A stretch of 64,000 nt of DNA from Bagarius yarrelli (Eukaryota; Chordata; Actinopteri; Siluriformes; Sisoridae). This document shows positions 51,701 through 60,936 of the stretch, piece after piece. Under the pieces are notes generated by a model. The model did not search any database. It was not told the origin of the DNA and saw only the letters and a program-made list of their open reading frames with translations. The stretch is taken from assembly GCA_005784505.1 (NCBI GenBank), contig VCAZ01000050.1, forward strand, positions 1,054,001 to 1,118,000, read 5' to 3'. A program made the position numbers and the translations under genes. The first letter of the stretch is position 1; each line of letters begins with the position of its first letter.

Positions 51701-54700
51701 TTTCCCTGAGTGCAAATTTAAACTCAGGGTTCAAATCTAACCACTGGCTTACATCCACATTCATTCTCAGAAAAAGTTTTCATTGCGGTAAATAAAATTA
51801 TATTACTGAATAATCTGGGGAAAAAATGTTATCCAGTTTATTCAACCTTTAACCATTGATTTATTCTTGTAGTGTGTATATCACACTAAGAAATTGAAAT
51901 GTGATATGTTTTGTTCCCGTTTAGTTCTGCTGAGCTCTTTTTTCAACCTGGAGTCAGTGAATTAGAGATAGCAGTGAACATAATCAATGACGATACTCCA
52001 GAAGTGGAAGAACGTTTCCGTGTGAGCCTCAAGAACCCAAAAGGAGGTGCTGAGATTGGTTTTCGCAGTCAAGTGGCTGTGATCATTTCAGCTAACGATG
52101 ATGCCTATGGCGTTGTTGGCTTTGCACAGGTATTACAGCCAAAACAATACTATGCATACTGGCTTAGGACGGCTTGTTTATCAAACCTATCCAATGAATA
52201 TACATATTATTATACAAATTATAGATATATGTATATATAGTACATATACAGTATTGTAGACAGTTCAAATGTTGTACCCATCAAATGTTGTAGTCATCAG
52301 CTCTTTAGTAGGTACTTCTGGGACAAACCTGCTGAGTTTCACAAACAATATGGCTGAACATATTCTACATGCATAAGCCTTAGAATAATCTATAAGTTAT
52401 ATTACTTTAAATACTCTCTTAACAATACTCTCATAAGAAGCTTCAATATTACTTGATTTTTTTTTTATTTGTATATTGCATATTTTCGTATAAGGGTAAC
52501 CTATAGTATATATGGAGTCCAGACCTGCTGTGTAAATAGTTTGATCTGTATGCTTGGTTAAACATTTTAACTATGTGCTATCTTGTGGCCAGAACTCTCT
52601 GTCTCTGGAGGTGAATGAGTTGGAAGTTGATAACCCATTCTCTCTGACTTTGGAGAGGAAAAGAGGCACTTTTGGGAGGCTCACTGTTCGCTGGGCAGCC
52701 AATGGAAACCTAGAGGACATTTTCCCAACATTTGGAGTGGTGAGATTCTAGAAAGCAGGACAAATGATAGCTGTCATTCTGGTATGAAAATAATCAGTGA
52801 GCCAGTATCAAGAGCAATATATCCTGATCCAATTTGTGTAAATCATGAACCATTTTAGCAGACGCTGTAATGGTGCCAAGTTCTCCTTCACTTCGGGAAA
52901 TCAGATTCAAATGGAATAGTTCTAACAGGCCAATGACTCTAGTGGCTAATTATTATTTATTTTTTGTTTTCCAAGGTGACATTTTCAGAGAGTCAGACTA
53001 TAGCTACTATCGCACTGACTGTATTAGCTGACAGTGTTCCGGAACTAGCAGAAAACGTGTCTATTATGCTAACAAACGTTACAACTATTGGAGTTCTGGA
53101 TCCATCCACAAGAGCTGTGATTGACCCACAACGTTCCAGAGCCGAGGTTACCATCAAGGCTAACGGCTCTCCGTATGGAGTGATCGGATGGCATCTTGAT
53201 TCCCAGTATTACATCACAAGCGAGCCACCAAGTAAATCAACACTGAGCCTATTTTGGCCAATATAATAGTACACATACAGTATAATAGCCTAATCCCACA
53301 TTATTGTGGTGTACCACAAATAGTCGTGTCTCCACTTATTTCCTACTGTTACTATAAATTAATTGCTGAGAAATATTTAAATAGCTTGCAGAGATATTCA
53401 TATATGGTGTTTAAATTACTTCAAGCTCACAAACTTTTGTCTGTTACTGTCCACTTATAGGAAGTCCAAGCAATATTACACTAAGTATTGTGAGAGATCA
53501 GGGAGCAGCTGGGAATGTGGTGGTCTACTATACAACCAGACCTGCATTCGCAGTGCCACTGCTTAATCAAGCCACTGAGAGTCAGGACTACGTTGCTAAA
53601 CAGACTAGTGTGATCATGATGGAGAACGCAACTGTGGTCCTCGTAACCATTACCATCTTACCGGTAATTACTCTTATCACTGTTCCAATGCAACAAAAAA
53701 AAATGTTTAAGTATGAACTATATTCTTAGATGTTCTCAAATCTAAACATTCAAATAAGTTCTTTAATTGGAATTCAAGTTTCATATAATTTTCATATCAT
53801 TTCATATAATTCATATAAGTTACTATAACAATTTGCACAAAGTGTTTTAGTTATTATTTATAAAAATATACTGTTTTAATTATTTTTAATGCCAAATAAA
53901 CAAAAAAACCCTATAAATATATTTGTACTTACCTCCACAGATTACACAAGAAGCTATGCAAATTTTCTTTATATGTATCTGCCTTTTAAACCAAATTTGT
54001 GGACAATATATTATCAGAATAAAATTCTACTGAGAATTCTGTTATAGAAAAATTATTGACAATGTGGTGGTTTGATGGGTGACACAAAGTAGAGTTTTTT
54101 TCCACTTCACTTCATATTTTCTTATATACAGTATCTGACAATGTGACTAAAGGTTTTTTATTTTCTTTTGGAATTCATGATTTTTGGTAGCGGTTTTTGA
54201 AATACACTTTATCTTTAATAGTGATATTATATCAGGTTGGGCTTTTTATTCACTTAGAATTACATTTAATATTCTTGAAGGTTTATAAAGAAAGTAATTA
54301 CACATTATTACGTTTCCTTTTATTGTTGTTTTTAGATACAAAATGTAGATGAGACTGTAAAACATGTTGGGACATTTTAACAGCTTTACCTTTCTGACTA
54401 TCACAAAAATCTGACAGTATAGCCTTTTTTTAATAACTGTGTTATAACCAAGTTATTACTACAAACAATATTTATTTAACAGGTGTCTTTATTTTAAATT
54501 TTCCTGAGGTATAAATAGTTAATAAATAATTACCTTCTGTATTCAATACATGCAGTGATAACTTGATAAGAAAACGTACAATGCACTTAAAAACAATTAC
54601 TAGTTTTAATTAATTGTTAGAATTAGTGTTAGATATAGAATATTATGTTTCTTACTTTTGGTATCACAGTTGTTAAGAGGTTTTGGCAATTTTATAACCA

Positions 54701-57700
54701 AATTAGCATGAAACTAATGGCTTGATGGGTATACCAAATCTATCTTCCTTCTGCAAATTGCAGCAATTGTTAAGTATTGCACCCTCATTTATGTCAACCT
54801 ATGAGTTTTGTTTGGAGTAAGAGGACTTCCTTGTGTCTTTTGGCAACTGATCACATAATTGGTGGACTGACTGCTGTTTTAATTCTCATCTGTTGACACC
54901 TCATGATTCTAAAGTTGCATGTGTATTATCAAAGGATGATATTCCAGAACTGGCTGAGACGTTTCTGGTAAACATCACTGGTGTGGAGTTAATGGGAGAT
55001 CCGAGCGGCGTAGGCCAACCCAGAATCAGAAGGCCTGGAATGGAGATTGCTGAAATCACAATTCAAGAAAATGATGACCCCAGAGGAGTCATACAGTTTA
55101 ATGTGTCTAAGGTGTGATATTTATTCACTTACTATCCTAAAAACATAATAGATGTACAGTATGTATATCAGAGGATGGGCAGGTGGGTGCTTTCTTATTA
55201 ATTATGATGAAAATCTGTATTCTTAGGACACCTCAGGCTTAGTGTTTGCCTATGAGGTTCCTCCACCTGGTAATGTACTTTATCTACCAGTGGTAAGGCT
55301 TGCTGGTCGGACCGGACGTCTAGTTTTGTACTGGGAAGCTCAAGCAGTCATTGCCTCTATTGATGACTTTCTCCCATCTTCAGGCAACCTTACATTTCAA
55401 GATGGACAGGTTAATATTTGAACCTAAAATTTCACAAATTATGGCATTTGTAGTCTAGGTGCAAAACTATGTCTCAATATTGTCTAATATTTTTACATCT
55501 TTGTAGGAACGTTCTATGATCGAGATCACTATTATTGACGACACTGTTGTGGAACCTATGGAAACCTTTCTAGTCAAACTCACGCAAGTGATTGGAGGAG
55601 CTAGACTTGGAACCGACACCTCTGTTCTGGTCAACATTCCCGCCAATGATTCTCCTCTGGGTCGCTTTGGATTCCAGGAACTCACAGTACATGAAATATT
55701 GATGCTACTCCATAACAACATTCCTTTATCCACCTTAGGCCCTACATGCCGCAAAATTATGTTCTTATTTTTTCTAGGTTACTGTTTCCGAGCCCCAGTT
55801 TCCTGGTGACCCTGCAGCTGTGGCAAATCTTACCGTGGTAAGAAGTACAGGAGGCGAGGGAACGGTCAATCTTATCTGGATTCTAGACCAACAGGGAAGA
55901 GATGATCTACAACCTCACAATGGCACTCTGCTGTTTAATGGGGTGTGTTTCTGGACTTTTATTAGGATTATTCATTTAGAAAGTTCAATATGAAGCGAAT
56001 TAATATTTTGCTTTAGCTTTAATAGCATAATTAAACATTGGTTTATGACTGACAGCTTAATTTTACAGCTATTATCATAATATGATTTTAAATTTATCAG
56101 TTTTATCCAATTAATTAACTCTATCATTCTATATTTGTACATTTTAGATTGTGTTTTAAGTATATTCTTTTGCAAATGATTCTGCAAATAATAATGTTAA
56201 CAATAATAATCATCATCATTATCATCATCTTCACTATGTCTTTTTATTCTGTTTAGAGTGAGTCGAGAAAGTCTGTGGTGATCCAGGCTTTGGCTGATGA
56301 AGTGCTGGAGGGTGAAGAGAAGTTCAATGTCCAGCTTCTGTCTGCCAGAAATGAGGCCGTTATTGACCCAATAAAAAGTGAGCGTTTGGACTATTTTCAG
56401 TTATTTCCAGTATACCTTGACATAATTCTAAAATGGCCGAAGATTAGATTATTTTTAAAGGTCTTTATAATATTACTGCAGAAATCTTACAGAGATGTCT
56501 TTCAGACCTTAAAATGCTATTATTTCTTTGAAATGTTTATGTTTACTCTGTCAGACTTGGCCACAATTATTATTAGAGCTGACCGTGGAGCTCTGGGCAT
56601 CATTGGTATTGCTGATTCTTCTAAGAATGTTCTTATTGGAGAACCCCAAGGCTCATACAATGGCACAGCTGTTATGAGGTATAGCTCTTATTTCTGTAAA
56701 ATGATGACAAATATAATAATAATAATAATTATAATAAAAATAATAGTAATGATAATGTGTGTGTCACGTTACAGTCTTGTCAGAGGTCCAGGCATTTTTG
56801 GTGAGATTGAGATCTACTGGAACATCACACCAGCCATCAGCGGTGAGTTTGTGGAGAACTCTGGGAAAGTGATTATGAGAGACCGTCAGTCTACAGCAAC
56901 CATTCTGTTGATGGTGAGAGAAGCCATGAATATATTTATAAAGCGCTAATATATTTTTAATATACAGAATATATATATTAACTTCCTAAATGCATATGTT
57001 TAATTATTTCTCATCAGACGTTGTACAACACCATTTACATATTTCTTACATCATTACAGAATAACTAGGCATTTATTTGTTAATTTTCTTTTCTTTACAA
57101 GGCTGTGGATGATAGTATTCCTGAGGAAAAGCGTGTGTATGAGCTGAGTCTAACCTCACTAACTCCAGGTGTGGACATTAGTCCCAGTCAACAGCGTGCT
57201 ACCATCACCATGGCAGCCAGTGACCTGCCTTATGGTATTTTCTCCTTCTCTCAGACCTCACTAAGTGTAACAGAAGATGCCAGTTCAGTAAGTTATTATG
57301 ATTATCTACATACAACCAAAATGGCTATAGTTTTGATAAAATACGTGGGTATAGTTTTAATAAAACATTTGTTTGATTTTAAACATCTTATTCCAGATTT
57401 ATGCCCCATTTTGATGTTACATTAGGCTTCTTTTTTCTAGTTAGTCTTTTCACTACTATTTGGAGCTTGAATGTGAGATATGTGTTTAATAGTATTGGTG
57501 AGAACAAACACTAACCCTAGGTGAAGAGGTCAGTGGTGCAGTCTCCCAGTCTATCTTAAAGGTGTTCAATGGTATTAGGACCAGGACTTTGTGCAGACCA
57601 CTCATGTTTCGATGGAACTCAAAGGCTTTGTTCACATCGACATTGTCATGCTGAAACCTTGTTTGGGTCGCAGTGACAGAAAAATAGTAGCAACATTTTG

Positions 57701-58560
57701 GAACAGGAATCACACATAGATCTGGAGGGGGTTGATTCCCACCACCACCCCCCAGTTTAGTTATACAAATTAAATAAATGGCACTCTGGATAAGGGTGTC
57801 TGCCAAATGCCATAAATGTAGTATATAGTATATAGTGTACATTGTTATAGTCCTAATGTTATTTCAGATAAACCACTCAAATTATTAGTGCCTATTAAAA
57901 CCCAACTTTACCCTAGTGTTTCTCTCTGATCTAGGTTTCTAATGTCCACATTTCTTTACCCCTAGGTGAACATCACAGTGGTTCGCTCCATGGGGCTGCT
58001 GGGTAGCGTGTGGGTGAGTTATCACACAGAGAGCCAGACTGCAGTGAGTGGGCTGGACTTTGAGCAGTCATCAGGCAGACTATTGTTCAGCCCTGGGCAA
58101 AGCTCTAAAGTCATTACAGTAAAGATTGTGGATGATGTATCAGCAGAAGGACCTGAGAAATTCTCCCTCAACATCAGCCAGGTGCAACTCCTCAATGACA
58201 GGTAGAGCAAAACTTCAGCACATCATGACATATTATAAACCGTCTAGATATGATTAAGTTTCTTTATATAATTAGAAGAGACAATAGTCTATTGTGTATA
58301 ATTATTATTGTTGTTTTTTTCATTCTGTTTTCGTAGTAAAACTTTCAACTTTAGTGTAAGGGAAAACGGTCTTCAAATAGACCAGCCTCCAGCCATAGGC
58401 AATATCTCCTTCATCGTGATTGTCATCGAGAAGAACGATAATGTTGAGGGAATCCTGGAATTTGACCCTTTCTTTGTTAACATTACTGGTACACACATTA
58501 CTCACTCACTCAGTATAAAAGTTTAGATACATAATTAATCTATTCCCCCATTTATTTGTC

Positions 58561-58616
<56 letters not shown>

Positions 58617-60898
58617 AGGGATATCAAAAAGTTCTAGGACACAACAACAGATGGCAGCACAAGGCTGGAGGGAAAGCCGTGTTCCTGTGACTGTGTGTGC
58701 AGCCTAAAGCCTTTGTGCTGCCATCTGTTGGTGTGCTTTGAAACTATTTTGAAATGCCTTGTATATAGAATGAAAAAGAAAGACTTTAATTGATTGATTG
58801 ATTCATTCATTCATTCATTACATAATAAAAAATGTAACATTACACATAAAAATGTAATGAACTGGAAAAAGACTAAGAAAACATTTTTTTGTAAATGCTG
58901 AGTTAAAATTGGATTAAGCATGTCCACTGTGCCACATGGCTGTCCATCTTGTTGGATAAAGTCTGACATGCACTATGTGAGAAAATACCACGTCTCGTTT
59001 TATTCTCTATTAGGGAGACTGACCGCATTTACTGTTGCACTTTTTAAATCAGTGTTTTGACTATAGCTGTCTTTTTGCTGGTTGCCAAAATTTACAGTAA
59101 CATCAGATGGGTTTTTTTTTTCCAAACCACCACATGTTCCTTTGTTTAATTCACACCTCTGGGGCTTGCCAGGTTTTTCTTCTGAACCTAAGGTCATATA
59201 AAAATCTGTTTTTTAAACATCCTGATACTAACCACCAATACAAGCAGTGATAAATGCACGTTATTACATTTTAATATAATGTTGGATAAATTCAAGATAT
59301 GGAATGATAATGTATACTATATTTTAATGTTTGTTATGTTATCCTGTTGATATATTTTCGGTTTAATTGTTTTTAGTTGAGGAGGATGTTGGGACGTTCT
59401 CTATCCCTGTCCTGAGGAGAGTGGGTGTGTACGGGCAGGTCAGTGTCGACTACATAACCAGAAGCTTCACTGCACAATCCGGCTTAGATTACATCCTGCA
59501 AAACGGCACTGTAACCTTCAGGCCTGGGCAGAACATCAGCCACATCAATGTCTCTATAGTGGATGATCTGGACAGGTGAGCGAATTTGGGATCCTTTACA
59601 TATCAGAAATATGTAAACAGAAATATTTTCCACCGTATGAGACTTTTAAAATGGTTGTGGTGTCTTATGTTTGGGAATATCTTAGGGAATATAACGAGAT
59701 GTTTGAAATCCAGCTCACCGCAGTCTCTGGAGGAGCGGTACTGGGCACCCGACTCGTCGCTCAGATTACCATTGCTAAAAGCGACTCACCAAGCGGAATG
59801 GTCCGATTTGTCAATCAAAGTGTGATTTCTATCCCCAATCCAGACAGCACACTTAGACTCAGCCTCGTTCTGGAGCGCTTCGGAGGGGTGGTGGGTGATG
59901 CCACGGTGAGCAGCATCTCAATAATAAAATCTAAAAGTCGGATGAAACGGATTTACAAGGTTTTAATTGTTTTGTGCTTCTTTGTGAAATATTATTGATG
60001 TTATTGTTCTCTTTCAGATAACATGGAACATTCTAGGACCCAACACAAATGATGTATTGCCACCTGTAAACACAGATTTAGGTGAACCTGTAAACGGATC
60101 ATTCCATTTCAGAGATGGCGAAGGGGGAACACGTATCATCGAGCTCTTCGTTCTGCCCCATGGTGAGGTGGAAGTGGAGGAAACGTTTGTAATTAGACTC
60201 AGACACCTGTCTGGAGACATGGATATTGACCCCAGAGCAGGTTCTGTTACACTGCGGGTATGTAACTCCCCACAATACAAGTGGAAAAGTGTTATGAGGA
60301 ATTTATATATATATATATATGTGTGTGTGTGTAAAGTGTCAATCTGTGTCAATAAAGTATTGCTGTCAATCTTTCACTGAAAGAGCTACTGGTGGGAGGG
60401 ACAGGAATTCAGGTCCTAACATTGCCAAACTGGTGGGCATTTAATTTTAACCCTTTTTTGCTTTGAGGACACTGTAACATGGCTGCCTCTGCACCTCAAT
60501 TCTAACTTCCCAAAATTTACATTTACAGTATTTGGCAGATGTTCTTATCCTGAGCAATTTACATTTATCTCTTTTATACAACTGAGCAATTAGGGGTTAA
60601 GGGCCTTGCTCAGGGGCCCAGCAGTGGCAACTTGGTGGCACTGAGAATTGAACTCTCATCTTCCAATTACCAGTCCAACACCTTAACCACTGCCCTACCA
60701 CCTCCCGAACAAGCTGGACTATGCAAAAGTAGTTTAGTTTCTTATTCTCATCTAATGCACAAAAGGTTTTGGTTTTTTTCTTGTGCTAATAACGTAATAA
60801 CGTAAAACTGCTATAATTTATTGACTAGCTGCCATCAACTTATTTTTGTTGAAAATCATATGCACATTTTGTTTCTTAACATAATAATTTTGGATTTA

Positions 60899-60936
<38 letters not shown>

